A stretch of DNA of 64,000 nucleotides from Roseivivax halodurans JCM 10272 (GCF_000521785.1 NZ_JALZ01000015.1:1-64000), one strand, 5' to 3'; shown: positions 1 to 10,054, counted from the stretch's first letter. Notes: generated by a model from the letters alone, not told the origin. Translations and numbers: made by a program.

Positions 1-131
1 GTTCGAACTTTTCCTTTGCCATCTCTCACAGACGCCTTTGTTGAGGGTTCTTGGACCGATGAGGCCCGGCTTACATCGCGGGGCACATATTGGGATCAGG
101 GGGGAAAATCAAGCGGGGTTTCGGGGCCGCG

Positions 132-776
132 TCACCCCTCCCGCGCCGCCCTCCGCGGGATGGCCGGATCTTCCGCAACGTCACCTTCCGCGTCGCCCGT
201 CGCCTCGGCCGCAACCGCGTCCGCACCGCCGAACCAGCCGTCCTCGTGGGCGCGGCGGCGCATCCACTTCTCGATCTGAAGCGCGGCGTTGCGGCTGAGA
301 TTGTCCATCTGCTCGCGTTTCGTCTGGGTCACGCCCGATCCGACGAGCGTGTCCGCCGAGGGCGCCTCGAGCGTGGTGATCTCCTCGGCCTCGGGATGGA
401 GGCGCGCCTCGGCCGCGGTCTCGTATTCCCCGTCGCGCAGCACGGAGACCCGCACGATCAGCACCGAGTTAGGGTTGAAGACCAGCGGAATGCCGGGGCG
501 GGCGAGCACGTAGCCCTCGACGCTCACCCCGAGATGGTAGAGCTGGTCGCCCTCGTAGCGGCGGAAGCGCTCCTCGAGCGCGGCGTCCATCGCGGCGATC
601 CACTCCTCCTCGCTCGCCTTCCGCGACGCCGGGCCCTGCACGAGGTTCGGCGCCACGACCACCGCGTGACCGAGCCGGAAATCGCCCATCGGCTCCAGCG
701 GCTGCCTGAGCTCGCGCGCGCCGTCGGCGCAGGCGGCAATAAGGAGGACGGCTAGGAGCGAGGCGAGGCGGCGCAT
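132..776 (-). CDS. putative lipoprotein, function unknown
   Basis: A 214-residue protein that begins with a lipoprotein signal peptide: Arg-Arg, then a hydrophobic stretch ending in the lipobox LIAAC, so it should be lipidated at Cys16 and held in the envelope. The mature part has no motif I recognise. It resembles small secreted proteins with one alpha/beta domain, and the Asp/Glu/Ala-rich tail (about residues 185-214) looks disordered. The start at 776 was chosen because it opens directly into the signal peptide; a longer frame upstream has no signal. It is divergent from the P450 gene. A DUF4136-like lipoprotein is possible but unproven. Confidence 0.7.
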   Translation of the reverse strand: MRRLASLLAVLLIAACADGARELRQPLEPMGDFRLGHAVVVAPNLVQGPASRKASEEEWIAAMDAALEERFRRYEGDQLYHLGVSVEGYVLARPGIPLVFNPNSVLIVRVSVLRDGEYETAAEARLHPEAEEITTLEAPSADTLVGSGVTQTKREQMDNLSRNAALQIEKWMRRRAHEDGWFGGADAVAAEATGDAEGDVAEDPAIPRRAAREG

Positions 777-907
777 GGTAAGGGGGTCTCCCGCAGGAAG
801 CTTCGGGTCCGGCCGGGATAGACCAGCCGACGGTAGCGCGCAATCGCGGGTTTCCCGCCACAATCCCGCCCGGTTATACTCGGATGACGCCATCGGGAGA
901 CATGGAC

Positions 908-2269
908 ATGCCCCTCGACCGCCCAGCGCCGCCCGTCTCGGTGCCGCTCCTCACGCGCGAGATCGGCATCCTCGAGACGCTGTCACTCGCGCGGAGGAAC
1001 GCGCTGTCGATCGTGCCCGAGGCCGCCCTCACCGAACCCGCGCTTTCGGGCAAGGCCGGGCGCCGCTGGCACATGCTGATGGATCCCGAGGCGCTGAAGC
1101 TCGTGCTGAAGGACCGGCTCGACAATTACCCCAAGTCGGTGGTGACCAAGCAGCTCCTGCGCCCGGGGCTCGGCGAGTCGCTCTTCATCTCCGAGGGCAG
1201 CCACTGGCGCTGGCAGCGGCGGACGGCCGCCCCCGCCTTCGCGCCGCGCCCCGTGGAGGCGATGGGCGAGGTCATGACAGAAGGCGCCGAGCGCGTCTGC
1301 GATCGCCTCGACGCGCGTATAGGCGCCCCCGCGAACCTCTACGACGAGATGGTGACGGTGACGCTCGAGGTGATCACGGCGGTGACCTTCTCGGGCGATG
1401 CGGGCTTCGACCGCGACCGCATGCACCGGGCGATCAACGCCTATCTCGACCAGGTCGGGCGGATCAGCCTTCTCGACGTGCTTGGCGCGCCCGACTGGGT
1501 GCCGCGCCCGGGCCGCCTCCTGCGCGGCGGGCAGCTGCGCGAGATGAAGGCGCAGGCGGACGAGGCGGTGGAGCTGCGGCGCGCGCGCGGCGCAAAGGAC
1601 GGCGCGCCGGACCTGCTGGACCTCCTGCTCGCCGCGGAGGATCCCGAGACCGAACGGCGCATGACCACCAGGGAGCTGCGCGACAACCTCATCACCTTCG
1701 TGGTGGCAGGCCACGAGACGACGGCTCTGGCGCTTTCCTGGGCCCTCTACCTCATCGGCCGGGACCCCGAGCGTCAGGCCAGGGCGCGCGAGGAGGCGCG
1801 GGACGTGCTTGGCGCGCGCGCGGCGACGGCCGGGGACCTAGACCGGCTGCCCTATATCCATGCCGTGATCGACGAGGCGATGCGGCTCTATCCGTCCGCG
1901 AGCCTCGTGTCGCGCAACGCGGTCGAGGCCGACCGGCTGCCGAACGCCGACGTGGCCGCGGGCGACATCGTCATGATGCCGATCTACGCGCTTCACCGGC
2001 ACCACGACCTCTGGTCCGACCCGCACGAGTTCCGCCCCGAGCGCTGGCTCGACTGGCCGCGTCCCGACCGCTACGCCTACCTGCCCTTCATCGACGGCCC
2101 CCGGATCTGCATCGGCGCGCGCTTCGCCATGCAGGAGGCGATGATCGTGCTCGCGACCCTGCTCGCCCGCTACCGCTTCACGCCCGTCCCGGGGCGGGAG
2201 CCCGATCCGGTCATGGTGATCACCCTGCGGCCCCAGGGCGGGGTCTGGCTGGTGCCCGAGCGGATCTAG
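908..2269 (+). CDS. cytochrome P450
   Basis: A 453-residue heme-thiolate monooxygenase. The I-helix oxygen-activation motif AGHETT is at about residues 267-272, the ExxR pair at Glu323/Arg326, and the heme-binding loop FIDGPRICIG at 394-403, with Cys401 as the axial ligand. There is no N-terminal membrane anchor, so it is a soluble bacterial P450 that needs a ferredoxin/reductase pair encoded elsewhere. The substrate cannot be read from sequence. The ATG at 908 was chosen because GGGAGA lies 7 bases upstream; ATGs at 884 and 902 are in frame but badly spaced. Its stop overlaps the end of the convergent adenosyltransferase gene by 4 bases. Confidence 0.93.
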   Translation: MPLDRPAPPVSVPLLTREIGILETLSLARRNALSIVPEAALTEPALSGKAGRRWHMLMDPEALKLVLKDRLDNYPKSVVTKQLLRPGLGESLFISEGSHWRWQRRTAAPAFAPRPVEAMGEVMTEGAERVCDRLDARIGAPANLYDEMVTVTLEVITAVTFSGDAGFDRDRMHRAINAYLDQVGRISLLDVLGAPDWVPRPGRLLRGGQLREMKAQADEAVELRRARGAKDGAPDLLDLLLAAEDPETERRMTTRELRDNLITFVVAGHETTALALSWALYLIGRDPERQARAREEARDVLGARAATAGDLDRLPYIHAVIDEAMRLYPSASLVSRNAVEADRLPNADVAAGDIVMMPIYALHRHHDLWSDPHEFRPERWLDWPRPDRYAYLPFIDGPRICIGARFAMQEAMIVLATLLARYRFTPVPGREPDPVMVITLRPQGGVWLVPERI

Positions 2270-2838
2270 CGGTTCGCGCCCGGCACCCAGAGAACGTCGG
2301 CCCGCCCGTCGTCGTTGGCGATGCGGGCCGCGACGAAGAACCAGTCCGAGAGGCGGTTGAGATACTTGATCGCCGCCTCGTTCACGCCTTCCATGGTGGA
2401 GAGCTCGATCGTGTTGCGCTCGGCCCGCCGCGACACCGTGCGGCAATGATGCAGATGTGCGGCGAGCGCCGAGCCCCCGGGCAGGATGAAGCTGCGCAGC
2501 GGCTCGAGCCGCTTGTTCATGGCGTCGATCTCGCGCTCGAGCCGGTCGGTCTGCGACGGCACCATGCGCAGCGGCTCGTATTCCGCCTCGCCGTCACGAT
2601 GCATGTCGGGCCGGCAGAGATCCGCGCCGAGGTCGAAGAGGTCGTTCTGGATGCGCGAGAGCTGCTCGTCGAGCTCGGGCCCCGCATGCAGACGCGCTAT
2701 GCCGACGACGGAATTGAGCTCGTCCGTCGTGCCGTAGGCGCGCACCCGCAGCGAGTGCTTGGCGACCCGCGTGCCGTCGCCGAGCGCGGTCTCCCCGGCA
2801 TCGCCGGTCCGCGTGTAGATCTTGTTCAGAACGACCAT
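2266..2838 (-). CDS. cob(I)yrinic acid a,c-diamide adenosyltransferase, PduO type
   Basis: A 190-residue ATP:cob(I)alamin adenosyltransferase that transfers the 5'-deoxyadenosyl group of ATP to reduced corrinoid, giving adenosylcobalamin. Family features are the N-terminal ATP loop TRTGDAGETALGDG (about residues 9-22), the RAYGTTDELNSVVG segment, the RTVSRRAER motif and the C-terminal YLNRLSDWFFVAAR. The length is normal for the PduO/MMAB family. Adenosylcobalamin serves methylmalonyl-CoA and ethylmalonyl-CoA mutases, which fits the Mcd enzyme encoded at 20 kb. It is followed downstream at 2843 in reading order by nothing else; the HIG1-like gene lies just upstream and the two are probably co-transcribed. 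Confidence 0.93.
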   Translation of the reverse strand: MVVLNKIYTRTGDAGETALGDGTRVAKHSLRVRAYGTTDELNSVVGIARLHAGPELDEQLSRIQNDLFDLGADLCRPDMHRDGEAEYEPLRMVPSQTDRLEREIDAMNKRLEPLRSFILPGGSALAAHLHHCRTVSRRAERNTIELSTMEGVNEAAIKYLNRLSDWFFVAARIANDDGRADVLWVPGANR

Positions 2839-2842
2839 GTGT

Positions 2843-3046
2843 TCAGCCTCCCCGGCGTACCCATACGAACAGAAGGATCAGCAAGACCGCCACGAATTGC
2901 GCCGCGATGCGCCAGCGCATCAGCTTGTTGGCGTATTTGCGGTTGAACTCGCCGCCCTTCGCAAAGCCGCCGATGCCGGTCATCAGGATCAGCACCACGA
3001 CGATCATCACGCCGGCCATCACGAGAAAGAGCGGATCACTGGCCAT
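2843..3046 (-). CDS. HIG1-like twin transmembrane protein
   Basis: A 67-residue protein with two membrane helices (about residues 6-25 and 46-63) joined by a short basic loop containing NRKYANKLMRWR. The loop and two-helix layout match the hypoxia-induced HIG_1_N family found as small twin-TM proteins in Rhodobacterales. In mitochondria HIG1 proteins act in respiratory supercomplex assembly; a similar inner-membrane role here is inference only. It ends 4 bases before the adenosyltransferase start, so the two probably form an operon. Confidence 0.85.
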   Translation of the reverse strand: MASDPLFLVMAGVMIVVVLILMTGIGGFAKGGEFNRKYANKLMRWRIAAQFVAVLLILLFVWVRRGG

Positions 3047-3116
3047 CTCGGGGCTCCCTTACCTGTCTCATCTGCGGAGTCTGCGACCTAGACCGCCCCA
3101 AACGCAAGGCGAACGC

Positions 3117-3941
3117 TCAGGCCTTCGCCAAAAGGCGGTCGAGCGCTCGTGTCGGCAGGATCCGCGCCGCGAGCGCGCCGAGATGGGCGGGCCGCGTCAC
3201 CGTGTAGCGCGCCTTCGGCCGTTTCGCCTCGAGCGCCCGGATGACGACCCTGGTGGCCTCCCCGACCGGCCAGTTCCGACCCGAGCCGTGGTAGAGCTGA
3301 TCGAGCAGCGAGGCGCGGTATTCGTCCGCCCGCGCGCTCTTTTCCCAGTCGATCCAGCGCTCGAACTCGGCCACCGCGTTCTGGCGGAACTTCGTCGCGA
3401 TCGGGCCCGGCTCGATCAGAACGATCTCGATCCCGGTGCCCTCCATCTCCATCCGCAGCGTGTCCGACCAGCCCTCGACCGCGAACTTCGTGGCGACATA
3501 GGCCCCGCGCCATTTTGCCGCGACGAGACCGAGGATCGAGGAGTTGTTGAGGATGCGCCCTCCCCCGTTCGCCCGCATCAGCGGAATCACCCGGATGGTG
3601 AGGTCGTGCCATCCGAAGAAGTTCCCCTCGAAGGCCGCGCGCATCGCGTCGGTCGACACGTCCTCGAGCGGTCCGGGGATCGCCGCCGCGCCGTTGTTGA
3701 AGAGCGCGTCCAGCGTTCCGCCGGTCGCCTCCGCCACATCCGCGACCGCCGTGGCGATGCTGGCGGGGTCCGCCAGGTCGAGCTGCAGCGCCTCCAGCCC
3801 CTCGGCCTCTAGGCGCGCGCGATCTTCTTCGCGGCGGGCGGATGCGAAAACGCGCCAGCCGCGGACGGCCAGCGCGTGGGCGGTGTCGTGGCCGATCCCG
3901 GAGGAACAGCCGGTGATGAGAATGGTCCGGGGCGATGTCAT
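3117..3941 (-). CDS. SDR family NAD(P)-dependent oxidoreductase
   Basis: A 274-residue classical short-chain dehydrogenase. It has the Rossmann cofactor loop TGCSSGIG at residues 10-17, NNG (variant of NNAG) at 82-84, the catalytic serine region NNSS near 132-135 and the Tyr148-xxx-Lys152 pair. An Arg-rich stretch after the second strand (SARREEDRAR) suggests NADP(H) preference. The substrate is unknown; similar proteins are annotated as general retinol/steroid-type SDRs. It is a cytoplasmic, probably single-gene unit between the HIG1-like gene and the SH3 protein gene, all on the same strand. Confidence 0.9.
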   Translation of the reverse strand: MTSPRTILITGCSSGIGHDTAHALAVRGWRVFASARREEDRARLEAEGLEALQLDLADPASIATAVADVAEATGGTLDALFNNGAAAIPGPLEDVSTDAMRAAFEGNFFGWHDLTIRVIPLMRANGGGRILNNSSILGLVAAKWRGAYVATKFAVEGWSDTLRMEMEGTGIEIVLIEPGPIATKFRQNAVAEFERWIDWEKSARADEYRASLLDQLYHGSGRNWPVGEATRVVIRALEAKRPKARYTVTRPAHLGALAARILPTRALDRLLAKA

Positions 3942-3978
3942 GGCGCGAGTTACACGCGGGCCCGCCCCGAGCGCAACG

Positions 3979-4578
3979 TCACTCCGCGGACGCCGTCACG
4001 AGGTAGTTCGCCATCCAGCCGATCTTCTGGGTGTCGCTGACCCGCAGCTTGAGCCAGTCGCCCTCCGAACGGAGCACCTCGACCTCGTCGCCGCGGCTGA
4101 GCTGGTCGACCACCGAATACTTCGTTCCCGGCCCGGTGCGCATGTTGACGACGCTGCCGTCGACCCGGCGCAGATCCAGCGTCGGCTCGGACTTCATGTC
4201 GTCCGTGCGGATCACCTTGGCCGAGGTGAGCGCGCGGGCCGCAGGGGTCTCGGTGTCGCGCTTCGTCAGCAGGATCTCGTTCACCCGCGCGGTCAGCTCC
4301 TCGGTCGGCATCGGTGCCTCGACTGCGGGCTCAACGTCCTCGGGCGCCACCGTGTCGGCCGCTGCGGGCGAGCCGACGACCTGCGAGAGCAACCCGCCGG
4401 TATCGGCGCGGGCGACCTGTTCCTCCTCGGCCGCGTCCGCCTCCGGCGCCGCGGCGTCGGCCTCGGCCCGCTCGGCGCGGGCTTCCATCACGGCGCCCGG
4501 CTCGAAGTCGGAACCGCCCGACATTTCGTAGAACCCCCAGAACAGGAAGGCGAACGTGCAAACGATGAACTTTTTCAT
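3979..4578 (-). CDS. membrane-anchored bacterial SH3 domain protein
   Basis: A 199-residue protein with one hydrophobic N-terminal segment (about residues 3-18) that acts as a signal peptide or anchor, a long Ala/Glu-rich low-complexity linker, and a C-terminal SH3b domain (about residues 130-190). The domain has the diagnostic VNMRTGPGTKYSVV strand-turn and a GDWLKLR...GWMANYLV ending. SH3b domains usually bind cell-wall peptides or proteins, so an envelope role is likely. The start at 4578 gives the MKKF signal sequence; an in-frame ATG 33 bases upstream would hide it. Divergent from parC across 159 bases. Confidence 0.85.
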   Translation of the reverse strand: MKKFIVCTFAFLFWGFYEMSGGSDFEPGAVMEARAERAEADAAAPEADAAEEEQVARADTGGLLSQVVGSPAAADTVAPEDVEPAVEAPMPTEELTARVNEILLTKRDTETPAARALTSAKVIRTDDMKSEPTLDLRRVDGSVVNMRTGPGTKYSVVDQLSRGDEVEVLRSEGDWLKLRVSDTQKIGWMANYLVTASAE

Positions 4579-4737
4579 GGTCGTTACCCCTTTGGCGCGA
4601 CCGCCGGACACAACACACCGGCGAGATCTTGCTTACAGCCTTCCAACGACGCCGTGGGGTAAATTGTTTCGAAATCGTTGAACTTCGCACTTGGCCCGTG
4701 CTTTACGAGGGTTCGCCCCAAAGGTATCACACGATCT

Positions 4738-7056
4738 ATGGACGACCTCTCCGACGACCCCAACATGAACCCCCGCAATCTCGCCGAGCCGCTGCGCCGC
4801 GCGATCGGGGAGCGCTACCTGACCTACGCGCTCTCGACGATCATGAACCGCGCGCTGCCCGATGCGCGGGACGGGCTGAAGCCGGTGCACCGCCGAATCC
4901 TCTTCGCGATGCGAGAACTCAGGCTGGCCTCGAACGGCGGTTTCCGGAAGTCGGCCAAGATCTCGGGCGACGTGATGGGCAACTACCACCCGCACGGCGA
5001 CGCCGCGATCTACGACGCGATGGCCCGCCTCGCGCAGGATTTCGTGATCCGCTACCCGCTGGTCGACGGTCAGGGCAACTTCGGAAACATCGACGGCGAC
5101 AACCCGGCGGCCTCCCGCTACACCGAGGCGCGCATGTCCTCGGCCGCCGAGGCGCTGCTCGAGGGGCTGAACGAGAACGCGGTCGATTTCCGCGCCAATT
5201 ACGACGGCACGCTCGAGGAACCGGTGGTGCTGCCGGCCTCCTTCCCGAACCTTCTCGCGAACGGGTCGAGCGGCATCGCCGTCGGCATGGCGACGAATAT
5301 CCCGCCGCACAATATCGGCGAGCTGATCGATGCGTGCCTCCAGATGATCAAGCGCCCGGGAATCGAGGACGACACGCTCGTCAACTACATCCCCGGCCCC
5401 GACTTCCCCACGGGCGGCGTGCTCGTCGAGGGGCGCGACCAGATCCTGCAGGCCTACCGCACGGGCCGCGGCGCGTTCCGGCTGCGCTGCAAGTGGCACA
5501 TCGAAGAGCTCGGCCGCGGCACCTGGCAGATCGTCGTGACCGAGATCCCCTACCAGGTGCAGAAGTCCAAGCTGGTCGAACGGCTCGCCGAGCTGATCCA
5601 GACCAAGAAGGTGCCGATCCTCGCCGACATCCGCGACGAGAGCGCCGAGGACGTCCGCATGATCCTCGAGCCGCGCTCGAAGAACATCGATCCCGACGTC
5701 ATGATGCAGACGCTGTTCCGGAACTCGGACCTCGAGATCCGCTTCTCGCTCAACATGAACGTGCTGATCGACGGCGTGACGCCCAAGGTCTGCTCGCTGA
5801 AGGAGGTGCTGCGCGCCTTCCTCGACTTCCGCCGCGAGGTGCTGGTCCGCCGCTCGCGTCACCGGATGGAGAAGATCGACCACCGGCTCGAGGTGCTCGA
5901 GGGCCTGATCGTCGCCTTCCTCAACCTCGACCGGGTGATCGACATCATCCGCTACGACGAGAATCCCAAGGCCGCGCTGATGCGCGAGGATTGGGGAAAG
6001 GACCACGTCCGCGCCACGAACGAGCGCGACTACGTCTCCCCGCCACGGGTGGCCGAGGACGCGATGAGCCTGACGGAAGTGCAGGCCGATGCCATCCTCA
6101 ACATGCGCCTGCGCAGTCTGCGGCGGCTCGAGGAGATGGAGCTCGTCGCCGAGCGCGACCGCCTGATGGAGGAACGCGCTGGCATCGAGGACCTGCTCGC
6201 CAGCGAAGAGCTGCAATGGTCCGGCATCTCGGACGAGCTCAAGGCGACCAAGAAGGCCTTCACCAAGGACCATCCCCGCGGCCAGCGCCTGACGCTGATC
6301 GACGAGGCGGGCGAGGTCGAGGAGGTCCCGCTCGAGGCGATGATCGAACGCGAGCCGGTCACCGTCGTCTGCTCCGAACGCGGCTGGATCCGCGCCATGA
6401 CCGGCCATATCGATCTCGGCCGCGAGCTGAAGTTCAAGGACGGCGACGGCCCGCGTTTCACCTTCCATGCCGAGACCACCGACAAGCTGCTGGTCTTCGC
6501 CTCGAACGGCCGCTTCTACACCGTCTCGGCCTCGAACCTGCCCGGCGGGCGCGGCATGGGCGAGCCGCTGCGGCTCATGGTCGACCTGCCCAACGAGGCC
6601 GAGATCGTCGACATCCTCGTGCACAAGCCCGGCCGCAAGCTGCTGCTCGCCTCGAGCGCCGGTGACGGCTTCATCGTCACCGAGGACGAGGTCGTCGCCC
6701 AGACACGCGCCGGCAAGCAGGTGCTGACCGTGCGCGGCGACGTGCGAGCGGCCCTCGTCAAACCGACCTCGGGCGATTCCGTCGCCGTCGTCGGCCAGAA
6801 CCGCAAGCTTCTGGTCTTCGACCTCGACGAGCTGCCCGAGATGGCCAAGGGCAAGGGCGTGCGCCTCCAGCGCTACAAGGACGGCGGGATGTCGGACGCC
6901 ACAACCTTCCTGCGCGAGGCGGGCCTGACCTGGAAGGACCCCGCCGGCCGCGTCCGCACCGTACAGAGCCCCGAGCTCGACGAATGGGTCGCAAAGCGCG
7001 CCACCGCCGGCCGCATGGCCCCGCGCGGCTTCCCGCGGGACAACACGTTCACCTGA
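4738..7056 (+). CDS. parC: DNA topoisomerase IV subunit A
   Basis: A 772-residue ParC subunit, which cuts and rejoins DNA to unlink daughter chromosomes as a heterotetramer with ParE. The catalytic tyrosine is Tyr128 in AASRYTEAR. The breakage-reunion core runs to about residue 480 and is followed by the beta-pinwheel DNA-wrapping domain. Within the quinolone-determining segment [12 protein letters not shown], the position equal to E. coli Ser80 is Ala89 and that of Glu84 is Asp93. The beta-pinwheel lacks the full GyrA box, which favours ParC over GyrA. The start at 4738 fits the alphaproteobacterial N terminus; an ATG at 4678 is also in frame. Confidence 0.93.
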   Translation: MDDLSDDPNMNPRNLAEPLRRAIGERYLTYALSTIMNRALPDARDGLKPVHRRILFAMRELRLASNGGFRKSAKISGDVMGNYHPHGDAAIYDAMARLAQDFVIRYPLVDGQGNFGNIDGDNPAASRYTEARMSSAAEALLEGLNENAVDFRANYDGTLEEPVVLPASFPNLLANGSSGIAVGMATNIPPHNIGELIDACLQMIKRPGIEDDTLVNYIPGPDFPTGGVLVEGRDQILQAYRTGRGAFRLRCKWHIEELGRGTWQIVVTEIPYQVQKSKLVERLAELIQTKKVPILADIRDESAEDVRMILEPRSKNIDPDVMMQTLFRNSDLEIRFSLNMNVLIDGVTPKVCSLKEVLRAFLDFRREVLVRRSRHRMEKIDHRLEVLEGLIVAFLNLDRVIDIIRYDENPKAALMREDWGKDHVRATNERDYVSPPRVAEDAMSLTEVQADAILNMRLRSLRRLEEMELVAERDRLMEERAGIEDLLASEELQWSGISDELKATKKAFTKDHPRGQRLTLIDEAGEVEEVPLEAMIEREPVTVVCSERGWIRAMTGHIDLGRELKFKDGDGPRFTFHAETTDKLLVFASNGRFYTVSASNLPGGRGMGEPLRLMVDLPNEAEIVDILVHKPGRKLLLASSAGDGFIVTEDEVVAQTRAGKQVLTVRGDVRAALVKPTSGDSVAVVGQNRKLLVFDLDELPEMAKGKGVRLQRYKDGGMSDATTFLREAGLTWKDPAGRVRTVQSPELDEWVAKRATAGRMAPRGFPRDNTFT

Positions 7057-7077
7057 TCCCGCGCCGTTCGGCGTATC

Positions 7078-7105
7078 TCCCGGGGCCCGGCTCGCGGCCC
7101 CGGGA
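7078..7105 (+). terminator. parC hairpin terminator (weak U tract)
   Basis: A perfect 10-bp stem (TCCCGGGGCC pairing with GGCCCCGGGA) with an 8-base loop starts 22 bases after the parC stop. The following bases (CTGTTCCGCTCT) are only mildly U-rich, so termination may be partial. It is the only strong hairpin between parC and etfB. Confidence 0.55.
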
Positions 7106-7300
7106 CTGTTCCGCTCTGCGGTCTACATCTCTGGTAACGCGCCGTCTCCGGCGAAAAACGCGACGTTGCCGAGCGCTAACAGGCCGGTTTTGCCCTGTTG
7201 TCCCCACCTGCGGGCCGTTATCACCCTCGGGACGCGACTTGTCCGAGACGCGGGTGCCGCGCGCCGTCGCCCGCCGAACCTGAAGAGGAGGCTGAACAGG

Positions 7301-8059
7301 ATGAAGGTTCTCGTACCCGTCAAACGGGTCATCGACTACAACGTGAAGGTCCGCGTGAAGGCGGACGGCAGCGGTGTCGACCTCGCGAACGTCAAGATGT
7401 CGATGAATCCCTTCGACGAGATCGCCGTCGAGGAGGCCATCCGCCTGAAGGAAGCCGGCAAGGCCGAAGAGGTCATCGCCGTCTCCATCGGCGTGAAGCA
7501 GGCGCAGGAGACGCTGCGCACCGCCCTCGCCATGGGCGCCGACCGCGCGATCCTCATCGTCGCCGCCGACGACGTCCACCAGGACATCGAGCCGCTGGCC
7601 GTCGCCAAGCTGCTGAAGGCCGTGATCGACGAGGAGCAGCCGGGTCTGGTGATCGCCGGCAAGCAGGCGATCGACAACGACCTCAACGCCACCGGCCAGA
7701 TGCTGGCGGCGCTCACCGGCTGGTCCCAGGCGACCAATGCCAACACGCTCGACATCGACGGCGATCACGCCACCGTCGCGCGCGAGGTGGACGGCGGCCT
7801 TCAGACCATCAAGGTCAAGATGCCGGCCATCGTCACCACCGACCTGCGCCTCAACGAGCCGCGCTACGCCTCGCTGCCGAACATCATGAAGGCGAAGAAG
7901 AAGCCGCTCGAGGAGAAGACGCCCTCGGATTACGGCGTCGACGTGAGCCCGCGCCTCGAGGTCGTGAAGACCACCGAGCCGCCGGAGCGCGAAGCGGGCG
8001 AGATCGTGCCCGACGTCGACACGCTTGTCGCCAAGCTCAAAGAGAAGGGGGTGGTGTGA
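7301..8059 (+). CDS. etfB: electron transfer flavoprotein subunit beta
   Basis: A 252-residue ETF beta subunit. With EtfA it forms the FAD/AMP heterodimer that takes electrons from acyl-CoA dehydrogenases and hands them to ETF:ubiquinone oxidoreductase. Family features are the N-terminal [40 protein letters not shown] and the [14 protein letters not shown] segment. The start at 7301 follows AGAGGAGG with 9-base spacing. The stop overlaps the etfA start codon by one base (TGATG), so the subunits are translationally coupled. The likely electron donor in this window is Mcd. Confidence 0.97.
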   Translation: MKVLVPVKRVIDYNVKVRVKADGSGVDLANVKMSMNPFDEIAVEEAIRLKEAGKAEEVIAVSIGVKQAQETLRTALAMGADRAILIVAADDVHQDIEPLAVAKLLKAVIDEEQPGLVIAGKQAIDNDLNATGQMLAALTGWSQATNANTLDIDGDHATVAREVDGGLQTIKVKMPAIVTTDLRLNEPRYASLPNIMKAKKKPLEEKTPSDYGVDVSPRLEVVKTTEPPEREAGEIVPDVDTLVAKLKEKGVV

Positions 8060-8985
8060 TGGCCGTTCTTCTGATGGCGGAAATCAACGACGGGCACCTG
8101 TCGATGGACGCGACGGCCAAGGCCGTCACCGCGGTGAAATCGCTCGGCGACGTGACGATCCTCGCGGCTGGCGCCTCGGCGACCGAGGCCGCCAACGAGG
8201 CCGCCACGATCGACGGCGTCGCCAAGGTCATCGTGGCCGAGGACGCGCGCTACGGGCACCGTCTCGCCGAGCCCACCGCCGCGCTGGTCGCCAAGCTCGC
8301 CGAGGGGTACGACCACATCTGCGCGCCGGCGACCACGGATGCCAAGAACATCCTGCCGCGCGTCGCGGCGATGCTCGACGTGATGATCCTTACGGACGTC
8401 ACCAACGTGGTCGACGAAGGCACCTTCGAGCGCCCGATCTACGCCGGCAACGCCGTGCAGACGGTGAAGTCGAAGGACGCCAAGAAGGTGTTCACGATCC
8501 GCACCTCGACCTTCGACGCGGCCGGCACCGGCGGCAGCGCCTCGGTCGAGAGCGTGGACGCGGCCGACGATCCGGCCCTGTCGGAATGGGTCGAGGACAA
8601 GCTCGCCGCGAGCGACCGCCCCGAGCTCACCTCCGCGGGAATCGTCGTCTCGGGCGGCCGCGGCATCGGCTCCGAAGAGAACTTCGCGATCGTCGAAAAG
8701 CTCGCCGACAAGCTCGGCGCGGCGGTCGGCGCGTCCCGCGCGGCGGTCGATTCGGGCTTCGCCCCGAACGACTGGCAGGTCGGCCAGACCGGCAAGGTCG
8801 TGGCGCCGGACCTCTACATCGCCGTCGGCATCTCGGGCGCGATCCAGCACCTTGCGGGCATGAAGGACAGCAAGGTCATCGTCGCGATCAACAAGGACGA
8901 GGAGGCGCCGATCTTCCAGGTGGCCGATTACGGCCTCGTCGGCGACCTCTTCGAGCTGGTGCCGGAGCTAACCGAAAAGCTCTGA
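8059..8985 (+). CDS. etfA: electron transfer flavoprotein subunit alpha
   Basis: A 308-residue ETF alpha subunit. It has an N-terminal ETF domain (about residues 1-165) and a C-terminal FAD-binding domain with [35 protein letters not shown] (split) and [15 protein letters not shown], all conserved FAD contacts. Length is standard. It partners EtfB encoded immediately upstream in passing electrons from acyl-CoA dehydrogenases to the quinone pool. A strong rho-independent terminator follows 25 bases after the stop. Confidence 0.97.
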   Translation: MAVLLMAEINDGHLSMDATAKAVTAVKSLGDVTILAAGASATEAANEAATIDGVAKVIVAEDARYGHRLAEPTAALVAKLAEGYDHICAPATTDAKNILPRVAAMLDVMILTDVTNVVDEGTFERPIYAGNAVQTVKSKDAKKVFTIRTSTFDAAGTGGSASVESVDAADDPALSEWVEDKLAASDRPELTSAGIVVSGGRGIGSEENFAIVEKLADKLGAAVGASRAAVDSGFAPNDWQVGQTGKVVAPDLYIAVGISGAIQHLAGMKDSKVIVAINKDEEAPIFQVADYGLVGDLFELVPELTEKL

Positions 8986-9001
8986 AGGCACGCTCTTTGG
9001 A

Positions 9002-9892
9002 TCAGGGGGAAAGGCCGGTGCCCGCGCGCCGGCCTTTTTCCATGCTGCCTCCCGCGGCCAAGTCCTGCGCGACCCTCTCCGCCAGAAGCTCCGCGATCTC
9101 CGCATGGGCGGGCGCCCCGAGAAGCTGCTCCGCCGCGCCCTCGTCATGGTCCGAGAAGACCATGCCCTCCATCGCCGTGAAGGCCGCCATGTTCGAGCGC
9201 ACATAGGTCACGACCTGCCCGACCCGCGCTTCGAGCGCCTCGAGCATCGCTCTCGTCACGAAGAGAGGATCGCTCCCGAGCGTGGCTCCCTCCTCGTAGG
9301 ACACTCGCTCGGGCGGCGTGAAGGAGGCCGCCCAGAGCAGGATCGGCGTGCCGCCGAGATCGCTCAGCAGCGACCTCATCCGTGCCAGCCATGCGGCCTG
9401 CAGTTCCTCCACGACCAGCGGAAACCGGTCCGGCCCGGCCTCGAGCAGCGCCTGGAGCATGCCGCGCGTGAAGGCGTGCTCGGTGAAATCGATCTCGGGA
9501 TAGAGCGCGGCGAGCGCGTCCGAGGCGCGCAGGAACCGGTCGTTGCGCCGCGGATGCACCGTGTAGAACCGGTTCGACATATTCTGCGCGCCCATCACCT
9601 GCAGCACGCAGGCCTCGGCCCCCGCCGCCAGGGCGAGGATCGTGCTGTCGCAGAGAAACGCGTCGAGGCCGGCGTTAACCACTCCGAAATTCACGCAAGG
9701 TATGCCGATCGCTGTCTCGAGCTGCGCGCAATAGGGCTCGGGAACGAAGCGCCCGTAGGTCTCCGTCCCGCCGAGGCAGGCGACATAGCGCCCCTCGCAG
9801 GATTGCCGCGGCCCGCGGAACGCGATGCGCGAATTGCCATATCGGCAGGGGAAATACTCCAGCCTGCCCCGATCGCCGGAAGCCCACGTCAT
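9002..9892 (-). CDS. DUF6473 family protein
   Basis: A 296-residue protein of the Rhodobacterales DUF6473 family, recognised from the N-terminal pattern [17 protein letters not shown], then [14 protein letters not shown] and a [14 protein letters not shown] segment. The GGTETYG and NFG..NAG motifs resemble a loosely conserved SGNH/GDSL hydrolase core, but no activity is established. No signal peptide or membrane segment is visible. The gene is convergent with etfA. Its last 12 codons lie on top of the etfA terminator hairpin. A GCCCGTTAGGC motif sits 57 bases upstream of the start. Confidence 0.8.
   Translation of the reverse strand: MTWASGDRGRLEYFPCRYGNSRIAFRGPRQSCEGRYVACLGGTETYGRFVPEPYCAQLETAIGIPCVNFGVVNAGLDAFLCDSTILALAAGAEACVLQVMGAQNMSNRFYTVHPRRNDRFLRASDALAALYPEIDFTEHAFTRGMLQALLEAGPDRFPLVVEELQAAWLARMRSLLSDLGGTPILLWAASFTPPERVSYEEGATLGSDPLFVTRAMLEALEARVGQVVTYVRSNMAAFTAMEGMVFSDHDEGAAEQLLGAPAHAEIAELLAERVAQDLAAGGSMEKGRRAGTGLSP
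9010..9039 (+). terminator. etfBA rho-independent terminator
   Basis: A 9-bp stem (AAAGGCCGG with CCGGCCTTT) and a 10-base GC-rich loop are followed by five Ts. It is a strong terminator for etfBA on the plus strand. It lies inside the 3' coding end of the convergent DUF6473 gene. Confidence 0.85.
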
Positions 9893-9949
9893 CTCACACC
9901 CATGTCGTTCTCACCCACGGGCCAGATGACCAGATTCGAATTGCCAAAA

Positions 9950-9960
9950 GCCTAACGGGC
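9950..9960 (-). promoter_or_regulatory. GCCCGTTAGGC motif upstream of the DUF6473 gene
   Basis: This 11-base motif reads toward the DUF6473 gene and ends 57 bases before its start. The same 11 bases occur upstream of tetR (26157-26167) and tamA (26390-26400), each reading toward its gene. The copy here and the tamA copy share 14 bases (GCCCGTTAGGCTTT). Its meaning is unknown. Confidence 0.35.
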
Positions 9961-10054
9961 AAAAAGCGGCGGCGGCGGGCCGGCCCTGCCCTTGTGCCCG
10001 GCTTTTCCCCGTGCCTATGTTCCGCCCGGATCACGCAAGGCAACGAGGCAGGAC

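Noticed and set aside
884-908. Earlier in-frame ATG codons for the P450 gene at 884 and 902
   Set aside because: The GGGAGA ribosome-binding site at 895-900 is correctly spaced only for the ATG at 908.
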